Part shown: positions 11,195-24,220 of the stretch, one piece after another
How positions within the stretch are numbered: the first letter of the stretch is position 1
How the letters are laid out: every line of letters starts with the position of its first letter
Source of the DNA: Tenrec ecaudatus
Taxonomy: Eukaryota > Chordata > Mammalia > Afrosoricida > Tenrecidae
NCBI RefSeq assembly: GCF_050624435.1
Contig: NC_134535.1
Location: forward strand, 123,243,731 to 123,307,730
DNA length: 64,000 nucleotides
Direction of reading: 5' to 3'
Translations under genes and position numbers: made by a program
Notes under the pieces: generated by a model
What the model was told of the DNA's origin: nothing
What the model saw: only the letters and a program-made list of their open reading frames with translations
Databases searched by the model: none

Positions 11195-11672
11195 TAAGTA
11201 AATCTGCTGCACAAGAACTCTAGAGTATTGAAGAGCAAGGATATTACTTTGAGGGCTAAAGTGCATCTGACCTGAGCCATGCTTTTTTCAGTTATTTGCA
11301 CGCATAAGTTGAATATTGAATAAAGAAGGCCAAAGAAGAATTGATACATTTGAACTGTGGGGTCAAAGAAGAACATGGAAAGTGCCACGGGCTGTTAAAG
11401 GGCATGACGATCTGTGATGGAGCAAATGTGGCCACGGTGCTCCTCGGAGGCAAGGATGGCGAGACTTCATCTTACATACTGGGGACACGTTGTTAGCAGA
11501 GATCATTTCCTGGATAAGGAGGTGGATGGACATGATGGTTGCAATGATGGGCTAGAGCCTAAGGACACTTGTAAGGGCGCAGGAATGGGCAGTATTTCAT
11601 TCTGATGTGAGTAAGGTAGCTATGGGTTGGAACCGACTCAATGGCACCCAACAACAATGGCAACAAGTATGC
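11195..11672 (+). repeat. RTE/BovB LINE 3' end
   Basis: Sense BovB sequence from the C-terminal part of the reverse transcriptase ORF to the element end: 'gcaaggatggcgagacttc', 'tactggggacacgttgtta', then 'gggttggaaccgactcaa' and 'ggcacccaacaacaatgg', the usual BovB 3' terminus. The frame is decayed. Confidence 0.8.
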
Positions 11673-13139
11673 CAGGAAGGAAATGAAGACCTCAGTCCTA
11701 CAGCGAAGAGAAACTCAGAGTAGTCTCAGTAGTGCATTAGCCACTGAACTTCTAGATAGGAATACGGACCCAGGACACCTTGATGTTCACCTTGTAAGAT
11801 CCTAAGCAGACATGCTGTGCACCTCACCCAGGGAAATTGTGAGATAATAAATAGATGCTGTTTATAGCTCATAAAATTGCTTTCATTTGTATGGCATCAG
11901 TGGAAGACTAATACCGTGTGTTTAATTACTTTTATTTTCTGTAATTGCTGCTAAACGTACATTTATTTGAGGGTTTTAGACTGTCCTAACATCAAGTTAC
12001 CTTCTATATCTTCTTCTTAATTCTGATCATTCATTTATAGAGTCTCTGGGATTCTCAATGAACATAATCAGGTGCTGTATTTTTCTTTATTCTAAATCTT
12101 TATACCCTTAAAAACACTGAATTTGCTAAAACCATAAATAATAATGTAAAATAGGAGTGATATTAGTGAACATCTTGCCTTGTTCCCTTCTCAAAGTGAA
12201 TACTTTCAACACATTACCATAAACTATGACATTTGTTTTAGTTTAATTGATTAATTATTAGTTTTAGAGGGCCAAGGTACTTATTATCAAATGCAGAAAG
12301 GTTCTTTCTGGGTGTTATTTTCAATTATTGTAGTAAATTATTTCCAGAATTTTCATTTTAAAAAATAATGTCCTGATTTTAGCCCAAATTCTAATAATTC
12401 ATACTTTTCTCTTTTTGTGCATGTTTTAAATGTTATCTTTACTGTAATTTATATTATTATATTTAATTGTAACTTTATATTTGAATATATTAAGAAATAC
12501 TTTCTTTAGATAATATTTGAAAACACCTACTGTGTCTGTATCTATGATTGTATTTTCTAGAGACCTTTTTGCTTGTTATTTTTATTATTTTTATATTTTC
12601 TTACCTACGCGTGTGTCCTGTTAATTTTTTGCTGTTGTGAAAGGCTAAATTTTGTCTATGAAAAATTGTAGTTGAAATGTTCTGATAGCTGGAATAATGG
12701 CATATTGCAGTGGAAAGGGCTTAAATTTGCTTCTGGAAAATTGTCAGTCACTATCAATCTGGCATCATGTCCTGCCAATTCAGCAATTGAAAGAATTAGA
12801 AAATTGAGCTTTTCTTCTTAAAATGCCAATCGATTCCTAGCGTGAATGAATAGTTCTCAACCTGGAAATATTTGCCTAAGAAAATATCTTTTGTGTCCCT
12901 ACTGGAAATGAGGCATGTTCTACTGACATCCAGAGGATCATTATACATACTGCTAAAAACCTTATGATGCACAAAACAGCCCCTGACAACAAAATAATGA
13001 CTCCAAAGATCCATAGTTTGGAAATCGAGAAACTCCATCTTGACATATAGTATATTGGTGAAGCTATCATATAATTGCATGTTGATCATATCACTTTCAA
13101 CCCCCTTACATGAGGATTTAAATTACCCTAGCTTCTACT
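11673..13139. other. AT-rich intergenic DNA
   Basis: No repeat or gene I can name. Two overlapping minus-strand open frames at 12796-13089 and 12876-13070 include a hydrophobic stretch (GVIILLSGAVLCIIRFLAV), but I find no family match, no start context and no splice partners. Confidence 0.4.
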
Positions 13140-13310
13140 GGTTCCATGGCGTCTACTCTGATTCATAGTGACACCAAGTGTTACAAAGTTGAACTGCTCT
13201 ATAAAGATTTCTTGACTATTGTCTTCATTGACGCTTCAGCAGGTTGATTGAGTCCAAACACTGCCTTTTAGCTCAGCGCCAAGCTTCTTGTGCCATCAGA
13301 GACCTCTTGT
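13140..13310 (-). repeat. Diverged AfroSINE or BovB-tail fragment
   Basis: 'ggcgtctactctgattcatagtgac' and 'gttgaactgctctataaag' resemble the antisense 3' part of the AfroSINE. The rest is degraded. Confidence 0.4.
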
Positions 13311-14784
13311 AGCCACTCAGACTGCCCAAAGGCCAGCTTAGCTTTCCAGTTTCCCCATCTCTCTTTGAATATTTTCTGTCACAAAAGCAGTTCTTCAGTG
13401 TTTCAGCTTTCTCCTGGCCTAAAATTATGCTATTTTCATTCATTATCTTATATATATATCTTTAAAATATTTTAAATTAATATGTTACTGCTTGTTCTTT
13501 TTATTCTTTTGCATATGAAAATAAAAAAGAAATAATTGAAAATATTTTCTTTATTAGCAAAATAAGCAAGTTGAGGCTGTGTCCTGCCCTTAAGAAATAT
13601 CCTTTCCTGAATAATTCTCAAGGAGGACCCCTAAGGAGCTGAAAGGAAACCTGTTCGTTGCTTAGTACCCTGTACTCTTAACTCCTGGTGCAGACTGCCC
13701 CACTGTCACACTGCTTTTGATGACTGCAGTACATAGTGCAGTTGTTTTCGCCTCTCATCATCATCACTAGACTAGATTCATAGCCAGTGGTGAAAATGTG
13801 CTTTATTTCACTCTGTAGCTCCCAAATATGGCAGTCACACAAGAGGTGCTAAATAATATTTACAGACTTGAACTGCATAAAGTGCTTATCTGCAAAAGGA
13901 AACCCTATGTAGGAAAACAACATATTTGTTGTGGCAGGAAGTTGGTGCTGTGGAAAAAGAAAAACAGCAATACTCTGCAAGTGTGTTACACTACTTATGC
14001 AATGTTTCTTTTGTCAAAACACTTAAATGCTGATATCCTTAAATCTCTACTACAATTTAAGCATTGTAATTCAAAAGCTAAATTAAATGTCCAAAGTTCT
14101 ATAGTTACAAAATTTTGGAATCAAATGTAATTTTTTTAGAAAGACACAAAGTAGCAAAATCAACAATACATAGAACATTTTAGAATGTCTATAATAATTT
14201 AAAATATTGATTTAGTAAAAAGGTTATATACTCATGTGCCAAAAAAAAATCTCAGGATTTATCTGTGTCATAAGAGAATGCTAACAAGTACTGAAAGGAA
14301 AATTAGCAGCAAACTATCACAAATAGTTTTTTAAAGGCATAAGAGGAGGAAATACTTCCCAACTTATCCTGTAAGATGTGTATTACCTTGATACCAAAAC
14401 CAGAAAAAAGACATAGACACAAAAATCTTCAATAAAAAAACTAGCAGGTCAAATTAAGCAAATATAATGGACCAAACCAATGACCAAGTTAGATTTATCT
14501 GATGATTACAATGTTGATTGGAGAAAGGAAGAATGGAGAAAGGGCTATAAAATGCACCATAGAAACAACAAAGTAATAAGAAATGATACTTTCAATAGAC
14601 ATTTTAAAAGCATTAAGCACAATCATGAATTATGAAAAGAGTTTATTAGGAATGCAAATGAACTTCTTCATTTTAATAAATAGCATACACACCAAAACCC
14701 CTCAGATCTTCATTTGCTGATGGAGCATAACTTAAGATTTGGAGAAACAGCTGTTTAAAAAACCTGCTTATTATTAGAATTTGG
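13311..14784. other. AT-rich intergenic DNA
   Basis: A 100-codon frame at 13828-14130 (+) is lysine-rich, contains no domain and has the composition of its surroundings. 14160-14700 is A-rich and could be very old LINE sequence, but I cannot assign it. Confidence 0.35.
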
Positions 14785-14994
14785 AATGTGCAAAGTATGA
14801 ATCTAGGAAATTTGGAAATGATAAAAAATGAAAGGGAATGGATACAGATCGATATCCTCAGCTTTCGAGGGGTGAAAATGACTGGTATTGGCTATTATGA
14901 ATCAGAAACTCACATTACCTACTATGTTTGGAATAACACAATCAAGAGGAATGGTGTGACATGGAAATCATCAAAAAAGACATTGGAAAATTGT
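14785..14994 (+). repeat. RTE/BovB endonuclease start
   Basis: The translated frame reads MQSMNLGNLEMIKNE, then WIQIDILSFRGVKMTGIG. This aligns with the beginning of the BovB apurinic endonuclease domain (family pattern: N-x-GKLEMVK, then IDILGISELKWTGMG). The LTR at 14995-15524 interrupts it and the endonuclease resumes afterwards. Confidence 0.8.
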
Positions 14995-15524
14995 TAGTTT
15001 GGGTACTTTAGAGAAACAAATCCACAGAAACTCAAGTATAAGAGAGAGTTTTATAGAAAGGTTAAGTGTGTATCAAGTAAATATCCCAACCCAGTGCTAC
15101 CCAAACCCACAAGTCCAACAGTAGTCCATATGTCCAACACCAATCCACAAAGTCCTCCTTCATATCACAAAACGCACGCAATGATGCCGACTGCAGGAGG
15201 AAAGATGAATCAGTAAGCGTGTAAGCATCTCAGTGCTGGCAGGGGTCTCCAAGAAGCTGCTAAAGCACCCAGGGCTGCATCAGGGTAGGTCCATGTGGCT
15301 TCTCCTCAGGGATGTCTTGCAGGAAGTGAGCCTTGCTAGATCAGTCAGGGAACTGTCTAAGGCAGCTGCACCCTAGTCTGACCATAAGAAAGCGAGAGAC
15401 CCAGAACAAGAATGGCGAGACTCACTGAGCCATTTATCTCTCCGCCCTTCAGTTGATCCCACATGTGTTTATCAACCAGGTTGGCACAATAAACTTTAAC
15501 TATCTCAAAACTGAATCATGAAAT
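14995..15524 (-). repeat. MaLR-like solo LTR inserted in BovB
   Basis: About 530 bases, closely related to the LTR at 52.54-53.05 kb along the whole length: 'gaaacaaatccacagaaactc', 'gatgccgactgcaggaggaaa', 'cagggctgcatcagggtagg', 'gggatgtcttgcaggaagtg', 'cccacatgtgtttat'. On the minus strand it starts near TGAGATAGTT and ends TAACA, as expected for an ERVL-MaLR LTR. No internal retroviral sequence is attached. Confidence 0.7.
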
Positions 15525-16600
15525 ATAATTATTTTTGTGATAGGATTATATCTATCAATCATCAAGGAAATCCAATCAATACAACTATTAGGCAAATTTA
15601 TGCACGAACCACAAAAGCTAGTGATGATGAAATTGAATTCTACCAACCACATAAGAAAATTGATCAAACATGAAATAAAGATACACTAATAATTACTGGC
15701 AATTAGAATGCAAAAGTTGGAAACAGAGTTAGGAGCAATAGTTCAAAAATATGGGCTTTATGATAGAAATGCAAAGCTGGAGATCACATGATAGAGTTTT
15801 GCAAGACCAACAATTCGTTTATAGGAAATACCTTTTTCAATGACACAAACTGGGGCCCATGGCCTTCTCCAGATGGAACACACAGATATCAAATCGACTA
15901 CATCTGTGGAAAGACAGGATGGAGAAACTCATTATCAGCAGCTAACACCAGGCCAGGAACTAACTGTGGAACAGACCACCAATTGCTCATATGTAAGTTA
16001 AGGATAATACTGAAGAAAATTAAAACAAGTGCACAAGAGCAAAAAATACAGCCTGGAGTCTATTCCACTTGAATTTTGAGGGCATCTCAAGAACAGATCT
16101 GATGCATTGAACACTGTTGACAGAAGACCTGGAGGAAGAGCTGTGGGAAGATCCCAAAAACACCATTCACAAAGAAAGCAAAGGGTCATTAAAAGCACAG
16201 GAAAGAAAGAAGGGATCAAAATGAATGTCAGAAGAGACGCTGAAACTTGCTCTTAAATCATAGAACAGCTAGAGCAAATGGAAGAAATGGTGAAGTCGAA
16301 GAGCTGATCAGAAATTTTGAAAGGGCAGCTGGAGAAGACAAAGACAAACATTATAATGAAATGTGTAAACACCTAAAATTAGGAGACCCAAGGGGAAGAA
16401 CACACTAAGCATATGTTAAACTGAAAGAATTATGGAAAAAATTCAAGCCATGGGTTGAAAGGAAGCATCAAGAGATGATGGAACAATGGTTTCCAATGTG
16501 GCAACATTTATGGGAGTAGTGTAGGACTGGGCAGTGTTTTGTTGTGTTGTGCATAGGGTCACTGAGTTAGAGTCAATTTGATGGCAGATAAAGCATTGCT
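15525..16600 (+). repeat. RTE/BovB LINE, endonuclease and linker region, decayed
   Basis: The frame at 15788-16072 reads MIEFCKTNNSFIGNTFF, then WPSPDGTHRYQIDYI, then NTRPGTNCGTDHQLLICKL. These are the C-terminal endonuclease motifs of BovB: SPDG..RNQIDYI, and the catalytic SDH as TDH. 16080-16480 is the linker before the RT domain, and 16530-16590 resembles the element's 3' end, so the RT domain is deleted in between. Confidence 0.85.
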
Positions 16601-17049
16601 GAATGATACCAAGAGGAAGTTGTCTGATTTAATTTGCAATGTAAAACATTTTTAATTAAATGAATGAAAAGAAACTTAAAAAATTTTAAGCAAATTTCAT
16701 ACCCTTCAATGACCACTTTTATAACACACTACAGATTCTTGGTGGGAAACTTTCCTAATACATTTAAGATTCAGATACAGTAACAAAAAATTGTATAAAT
16801 AAGAATGTTATTTATTATCAATAAAGATCAGACTTCCCAATCTTAGGAAGTTATTATCTATCATAATAATTATTAATGAAATTAGTAGTGGCATTATTTA
16901 ATAATATATATTTGACAATTAATTATAATAATGACATTTAAGAATCAAAGAGAAATGGATGTAAGATACAAAAAGAGAAAAAGAGAGAACTGCAAATCAA
17001 TGCAAAAAGCAGCAGAGAGAAACTGAAGTTAGTAATGAGTAGCCAGGAT
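16601..17049. other. AT-rich DNA, nothing assignable
   Basis: The stretch 16640-17040 is very A/T-rich and has no repeat or coding signal I recognise. It ends where the antisense L1 3' UTR begins. Confidence 0.35.
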
Positions 17050-18138
17050 TCAGGGAATAGAATGACTTTCGCTCTACCCTCATTGTATCACTACTCCCAT
17101 TATTGTTCCTGGGTGTTTTATTTGTCCTGGACTCCAGGTGTTGAGAGCTCTTATTTGTACCAGTGTACATGCTCTGGTCTAGCCAGATTTGTAAGGTAGG
17201 ACTGGGATCTTGATAGTAGCCAGAGGTGGGGAGGAGGGGGGAGGCATTAAAGAGCTAGAGGAATATGGTGTGCTTTGTCAGTTCTATATTGAACCCTGGC
17301 TGGCTCATCCCTCCCTTGTGACCCTTCTGTGAGGGGATATCCAATTGTCTACATATAGAATTTGGGTCTCCACATCGACCATCCTCATATGCAACAATAC
17401 GATTGCTTGTTTAGGGTCTTCTGAGGCCTGATACCTGCGCCCATCAATATCTCATGATCACACAGGCCGGTATGCTTCTTCTATGTAGGCTTTGTTGCTT
17501 CCCTGCTAGATGGCCACTAGTTTGACTTCAAGCCTTTAAGTTTCCAGACTCTATTATCTTCTAATAGCCGGGCACTATCAACTTTCTTCACCACATTTGC
17601 TTATACACCCATTTAACTTCAGCAATTTTGTTGGGAAGGTGAGGACCACAGAATACCAGTTTTGTAGAACAAAGTGTTCTTGCATTGAGGAACTTTAGTA
17701 GATGCCCAATGTCCGTCTGCTACCTTGATAATATATAAAAATATATATATATACATAGACCTATATTTCTATTATTATACATGAATATATTTATATATAG
17801 GTGCATGCCTATATGTATATCTCTTTAAGTGTGTTTTGCCTCCTAGTTTTTTCCTCTATTTCCTTTTACTTTCCTCCTGTCAACTATCATGTTCGACCTT
17901 CATTTGGCTCTCACTAATTCCTCTCGGCTACATTGCACTGGATCAAACCCCGCCAGGCATTCTATATCCTCCTCACCATTGATTTTAGATCTCTTGTTGT
18001 TCCCTTGTCCCTGGGTTTGTTGGCTCCCCTCTCACTTTCCCCCACCTCCCCTATCACCCACCCACCCCAACCGTCGGTCCTGTTTTCTCCTAAGGACTGT
18101 TTATCTTGCCTGTCTTATATAGATAGACATGAATAAGG

Positions 18139-18275
18139 AGGAAGTGGAGGAGGAGGAGGAGGAGGAGGAGGAGGAGGAGGAAGAGGAGGAGGAGGAGGAG
18201 GAGGAGAAGGAGAAGGAGAAGGAGGAGGAGGAGGAGAAGGAGGAGGAGAAGGAGGAGGAGAAGGAGAAGGAGAAG
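18139..18275. repeat. (GGA)n / (GAA)n purine tract
   Basis: About 135 bases that are pure purine on the plus strand, mostly GGA units with GAGAAGG interruptions. It lies inside the antisense L1 3' UTR, so on the L1 sense strand it is a pyrimidine tract. Confidence 0.95.
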
Positions 18276-18886
18276 AAGTCTATAAATACTTCCAGGTCTG
18301 TCTGCTAAGCCTTATGTATGTTTTTCCAGTCGAGTCTGATGAAGTGCCAATCCTTGCCCTCCAAATCTGAAGTCTATTTTAGGGATTCCTGGGGACTTCA
18401 TTGCTTTTGCTCCCCTTGCTGCTCTGTTGCTCTCTCTCCCTCCCTCTCTTTTGCTCTCTCTCCCCCCACTGTTAGTTTGCTCCTGTGTGGCCTAGGCAGA
18501 CCCACCAATCTCCCCAACCTGTATCTTTAGCGCTGTCCCCTGTAGTGCTATCTTCTGGGGGAGGAGGTTGACATTTGGGGCTGGCTACACAGACCGGTTA
18601 GCTGCTTCATGCCAGTATGTTGCCCTCAAGGCTTGGCATACCAGGTTGAGGTCTGGTCCTTCTCTCTTTCCTGTGGAGATGTAAACAATATCCTCAGTGA
18701 GGCTGGGTTAGTGCCCTGTTCCGCCACTATCTACTCCCTCTCTCACTTTTGTTCGTTCCCCCTCCCTTTTAGGGATGCTATATGCATCCCTGGGTGGGGT
18801 CTGACCCCTGTCAGAGTGCCTGCCTCTCACCCTGGGAATGTATGAATTTAGTGGCTTTTCCCCTATGCTCCCTATGGTTTTTAAGC

Positions 18887-21498
18887 TTACCTCACTGGAC
18901 TCATGCTATACTTGCCCCTTTGTGCTTGACTTACCTCGCTTAGCATAATTTCCTCCGAGTCTTCCTGTGTAACAATGTGCTCACTGCTTTCTAGGGATGC
19001 ATAGTACTCCATTATATGTATGGACCAGAGTTTTTTAATCCATTCATCTATTGATGGAAATTTAGGTTGTTTCCAACTCTGCAATTGTGAACTGCACCAA
19101 GATGAACAGTGGAGCTCAGACGTCTGACCGCGGCCTGTTTCTTCTGGATATATGCCCAGCAGGGGGATTGCTGGGTCACATGGTAGCTCAATTTCCATTT
19201 ATTTTAGGTATCATCAAGTCGATTTCCATAACAGCTGCACATACCTACAGGTCTACCAGCAGTGGATGAGAGTTCCTATTTCACCACACCACCTCCAACA
19301 CTTTCAGATTTTTAGAATTGAGCTACCTTTGAGGGCGTAAGGTGGTATCTCACAGTTGTCTTAGTTTGCATTTCCTGGCTCATCATCAGGAACATATTAG
19401 CATATGTTTATTAGCCATTTGATTCCTGCCCTTGTGAAACTTCTGTTCAGGTCCTTTGCCCACCTGCTCAATGGGCTATTTGTTTTTTTCTTATTGCAGG
19501 CTAGCAGAGTATTATAGATTTTAGAAATAAGACCTTTGTCTGATGTGCCAGTGCTAAAGATGTTTTCCCAGTATGTGGGCTCTCTTATTACTCTCTTGGC
19601 ACAGTCTGTTGATGTACATGAATGTTTTATCTTCAGTATATCCCACTTATGAATTTGTGCTTCTCCATTTGTGTCCTTCCCTATTTCTGATATTATGTGT
19701 ATTCCCTGCACCAAAATTCTTAGGTTTGTCCCAATTCGTTCATTAATGGTCCTAAGAGTTTGAGGTTTTACCTTGAGGTCTGTGATCCACCTTGCGTTTA
19801 TTCTTGTGCATGGAGAAAGGTAAGTGTCTTGCTTCATTTTTCTGCAGGTAGATATCCATTTTTTCCCAGCACTACTTGTTGAAGAAGGCATCTGCTCCTC
19901 ATTTGATATTTTTGGGGTCCTTATCAAAGATTTAGTAGTCTGTATGCTGATGATTTCATCTCTGTTTTCAGTTCTTTTCCATTGTCAGATTATCAATATA
20001 CAAGTGCCATGCTATTTTACCACTGTGGCTGTATACTAGGTGCTAAAGACAGGTAAATCATGCCCTTTGACTTTGTTCTTGAGGTGTTCTCTGCTGATTC
20101 TGGGCTTCTTCCTTCTCCATATGAAGTTAGTAGTCAGTTTTTTTAATTCTCTGAAAACAGATGTTGGTATTTGTATCAGTACACCATTAGACTTATATAA
20201 TGCATTGGACAGGACCGACATCTTTACTATATTAAGTTTTCTGATCCATGAGCATGGGATATTATTCCATTTGTGGAGGTCACTCTTGGTTCCTTGTAAT
20301 AGTGTTCTGTAATTATCATCATACAAATCTTTTATTTTTATTAGATATATCCCTAGATATTTCAATTTGTGTTTGACTATTATGAAGGGTGTTACCTTTT
20401 AGATCTCCTCTTCTGTGGTCTCCTCTGATATATATATATATAGCAGTCCAATAGACTTCTGTTTTTTGACCTTGTACCTGGGGCTTTGGGGGATTTCCAT
20501 ATATAAAATCATATCATCTATGAATAATGAGAGTTTCACCTCTTTGTTCCCCAGATGAATAGCTTTGATGCCTTTCTTTTGCCTTCTGTTGTTATCTAGG
20601 ACCTCTGGTACTATGTTAAATAAAAGTGCGGACAAGGAGCATCTTTCTCTGGTCCCCTTTTCTTTTGGATTGTTTTCATTTTTTGTCCATTGACAATAAC
20701 ATTGGTTATTGGTTTTTCATACACAGATTGTATTATATTGAGGAATTTTCCTTCTATTCCTATCCCTCTGAGGGTCTTAAACAGGAATGGGTGTTGGATG
20801 TTGTCAAATGCTTTTTCTGTGCCTGTCAATATTATTATGTGTTTTTGTATCCTTTATTTTTGTCAATGTGGCAAATAATGCTGATGGGCTTTTGGATGCT
20901 GAACCATCCTTGCATCCCTGGAATTAATCCCACTTGGTAATGGTGAATTATTCATTGTATATACTTTTGTATTCAACTGGCTGGTATTTTATTAAGGACT
21001 TTTGCATTGATGTTCATACAGATATTGGTTTATAGTTCTCAATTCTAGTGGGATATATGCCCACTTTATGTATCAGTGTTATACTAGATTCATAGAAAGT
21101 GTTCAGGAGTTTGCTATCTTTTTCTATGCTTGGAAGCATTTGCATAGGATTGGTATCAGTTCTTTCATGAATGCACAGTAGAATTCTCCTGTGAAGCCTT
21201 CTGCTCTGGGTTTTTTGGTTTGTAATCTCTTGATAACCTTGTCAGTTTATTCTATTGCTATGAATCTGGTGAGGTTCTTGACATCCATCTGGGATAATCT
21301 AGGGAGCAATTGTTTTTTCAAGTGTTTGCCCATGTCTTCCAAGTTGTTGAATTCATTGGAATACAGGCCTTCATAGTACATAATTAGCCTTTTAATTTCA
21401 TTAGGGTCTGTTGTAATGTCCCCTGTTTCATGCCTCATCCTGGCTATTGAAATTTGTTCCTTCCTTTCTTTGTTCAGGTTTGCCAACAGTCTATCCAT
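18887..21498 (-). pseudogene. L1 ORF2 remnant (reverse transcriptase), frameshifted
   Basis: ORF2 pieces follow one another on the minus strand in different frames. 21498-21247 is the pre-RT region (MRHETGDITTDPNEIKRLI, YYEGLYS). 20829-20611 is RT with TGTEKAFDNIQHPFL. 20635-20399 has SLFIDDMILY, where the catalytic F/Y-ADD box reads F-I-D-D. 20365-20036 has WNNIPCSWIRKLNIVKM. 19927-19397 and 19198-18887 are the C-terminal domain (IELPCDPAIPLLGIYPEE). The RT would use L1 mRNA as template in target-primed reverse transcription. With the frame broken several times and the alanine before the aspartates changed, this copy is dead. Confidence 0.85.
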
Positions 21499-23165
21499 TC
21501 TGTTAATCCTTTTATTTATCTTTTAGCTACGTTGATTTTTTTATTGTTTTCTTGTTTTCACTCTCCTGTAGCTTAGCTCTGATATTTATTATCTCTTTCC
21601 TTTTGCTATTAGTAGTGTTTTCCTGATGGCCCAGCTCTAATTGCTGGAGGTTTTATGTCAGCATATCAATCTTAAGTCTCTCTTCCTTTTTCATGTGTGC
21701 ATTTATTGCTATCAAGCTTCCTCTGAAAACTGCTTTTGCTGTGTCCCAATGGTTTTTGTACATTGTACTCTCATTCTCATTGGTTTCTTAAGCTTCCTAA
21801 TTTTGACTCTGATCTTGACCAGTACCCCTTCTTTATTGCAGCAGAGAGTTATTGATCCTCCAATTGTTTGACCTTGCTATCTTAATTGTTATTTAGTTGA
21901 TTTCCAGCCTTATGGCACAGTGATCCAAGAGCAAAGTCTGCATGACCTTTATGTGCTTAAATTTACACAAGCTCAACTTATGTGCCAGCATGTCGTCCAT
22001 CTTATAGTACGTGCCATGGGGGATTAAGAAAAATATGAATTTCTTGCATTTTGGTGGAGAACTCTGAAAATGGCTATCAGGTCAAATCGCCTAATTGGAG
22101 AGTTTTGTTCTGTAGCTTCCTTGTTAAGCTTCTATCCCTGTGATCTACTTTCTTGGAGAGCAGTGTATTAAGGTTACCTACTATGATTTTAGAGCTTTCT
22201 ATTTGTTTTTCATCTTTGGGAGAATTTGATTGATAAATTTTACAGATCTCTCATTGGGCAGGTATATATTTATTATGTTCACGGGTTCTTGGTCTACTGA
22301 TCCCTTGAGTATTATAACGTGTCCATTCTTATCTCTTGTTATGGCTTGTACCTTGAGACTGATTTTTCTGGAGATTAGGATTATAACCCCTGCTCTTTTT
22401 GTACTGCCATTTTCTTGGTATATTTTTCTCCAGCCTTTGATTATCAGCCAAGTTTTGTCTGTAAGCTCTGTCTTTTAATGGGCAAATTCAAGCTATTGAT
22501 ATTCAGAATTATTTAATCCATTTGTGGACTCTGACTTCATCTTGTAGCTTTTGTGTTGGGTATTTCCCTACCTCCCTTCTTATCGGTATGCTTTGCATGT
22601 GTGTGTGTTGGGGGGGTGTTCATTCTTGCCTTCTTTTCGCCACTGAGCCAATGCTGTCTTGGAGGCTGCTTTCAATGTGTTGGCCTCTGGGTGAAGTTGT
22701 TCTATCTGGTAGTCTCTTATTGTACTTGGTGAGTGTTGTTCTTCCCATGCTAGATTGGTAAAAAAAATTTGTAGAGCTGGGTTTCTTTTAACATATTATC
22801 CAAGTTTCTCTTTGTCTGAGAAGACTCTTCTCCATCTCTTGATAGATAATTTAGTTAGGTAGAGAAATTCTTGAGTGTGCATTATTTTCTTTCAACTTTC
22901 AAAAAATGATATTCCACTCTCTCCTCTTCTTCATGGTGTCTGCTGATAGGTCTGAGCGTATTCTTATTTGGGTACCTTTATAGGTGACTGACTTCCCCAG
23001 TAACTCTTATGATTTTCTCCTTTTCCTCAAAGTTGGATAGTTTGACTACTATAAGCCCTAGCAAATGCTTGGGATTCGGGCTAGCAGGTGTCCTTTGGCC
23101 TTCTGAATGGTTGCCTGGTTTTTATTCATTAAGCTGGGGAAATTTTCTCTAAATACATACCTTTC

Positions 23166-23689
23166 AAACACATCTACTGTAAACTTTATATTTTTCCTTA
23201 TCTCCTCTCTAGAATTGCCATTCTACATTGAAGAAAATGCTGGAAATTACAGGATGTCTTCCAGTAAATATATATGTCTGAACTAAAGGAAGAAGTGGTG
23301 GATTCAAGAAAATTGTGGTACTGTTAAAAATTAAAATTACTTCAAATTTATAGGGAAAGCAAACTAAAAAGCAGGATTTTAAAGTATGAACATTTATTGC
23401 ACAGGAGTTTATGGGAATATTATTGATTAATATTGAAAAGATTAAGCGCATTGCTTTTGTTGTTTAATTACAGCCTGGGAAAGCAGAAGAAATGATAGAT
23501 TTCAATTTATTTACTTGAGGTTTATTTGCAGAAATAGTACCCTCCCTTTAGCAGAACATTTTTTGTGATTTTCTCTTTATTTTTTATCAATGAGATGACT
23601 GGAGGTATAGTTTATGCTGACATCAAAACTTTTAGGACTTCCCCTTTAAAATATCCATCTCCAGTTAAGACAACTGTTAGGTCAGAAAT
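23166..23689. other. AT-rich DNA, nothing assignable
   Basis: No gene or repeat that I can name. It separates the end of the L1 from a BovB/SINE cluster. Confidence 0.3.
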
Positions 23690-23840
23690 GTTGTGGTTAG
23701 GTGGCAACCAGTAGATTCCAACTCAAATCGACTTTATCTGTAACAGAAGCAAACACTGCCAGATCTGTGTCATCCTTGCAGTTGTTCTTACATTTGAGTC
23801 CATTATTGTAGCCACTGTGTCAATCCATCTTAACGAGGGC
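23690..23840 (-). repeat. RTE/BovB 3'-end fragment
   Basis: Antisense BovB 3' end: 'aggtggcaaccagtagattcc', 'gtagccactgtgtcaatcc', 'cttaacgagggca'. SINE sequence follows directly. Confidence 0.6.
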
Positions 23841-24000
23841 ATTTCATGCAAATATTCAAGTTTATTGCCTTGATATTGAAATGACTAAGCACAGTGCTGC
23901 ATAGAAGGTTTCATCTTCCTCCCACAGGATGGGCAGTGGTTTTGAGCTGCTGATCTCGGGGATAACAGCCCAGTACATAACCCACTAAGCCACCGGGGCA
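23841..24000 (-). repeat. AfroSINE-like fragment
   Basis: 'gttttgagctgctgatctc' and 'aacccactaagccaccggggc' match the antisense head of the AfroSINE. The 3' part is not clear. Confidence 0.5.
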
Positions 24001-24029
24001 TGTAGCTTCAACAAGACATTAAAAACCTC

Positions 24030-24220
24030 ACTACTATTAAATCAATTCTAACTCATAGTGGACCTAGGGTAGAACTGCTCTTTAGGTTTTCTGAGACTGT
24101 AAATCTTTATGAGAGCATGCAGCTTCATTTTTCTCTGAGGGAACAGCTGGTGGGTTTGAAGACTTGATCTTGTGGTTAGCTACCCAAAGCTTATCACACA
24201 ACACCATGAGGGCTCCTGAC
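24030..24220 (-). repeat. AfroSINE copy
   Basis: Antisense copy: 'attctaactcatagtggacc', 'gtagaactgctctttagg', 'acagctggtgggtttgaag', ending 'accatgagggctcc', the complement of the GGAGCCCTGGTGG head. Confidence 0.85.

Larger units (their letters stand above)
17050..23165 (-). mobile_element. Long L1 copy on the minus strand (3' UTR, ORF2, upstream part)
   Basis: 17.05-18.88 kb is antisense L1 3' UTR ('gcctttaagtttccagactc' near 17.54 kb) with the last few hundred bases missing. 18.89-21.5 kb is antisense ORF2, with homology continuing to about 23.16 kb. At about 6.1 kb this is the most complete LINE in the window. It lacks a readable poly(A) end and target duplication, so the ends are lost or rearranged. 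Numerous frameshifts make it inactive. Confidence 0.8.

Noticed and set aside
12796..13089. Hydrophobic minus-strand frames (GVIILLSGAVLCIIRFLAV) that could be a membrane-spanning exon.
   Set aside because: No recognisable family, no partner exons, and AT-rich DNA often gives hydrophobic frames.
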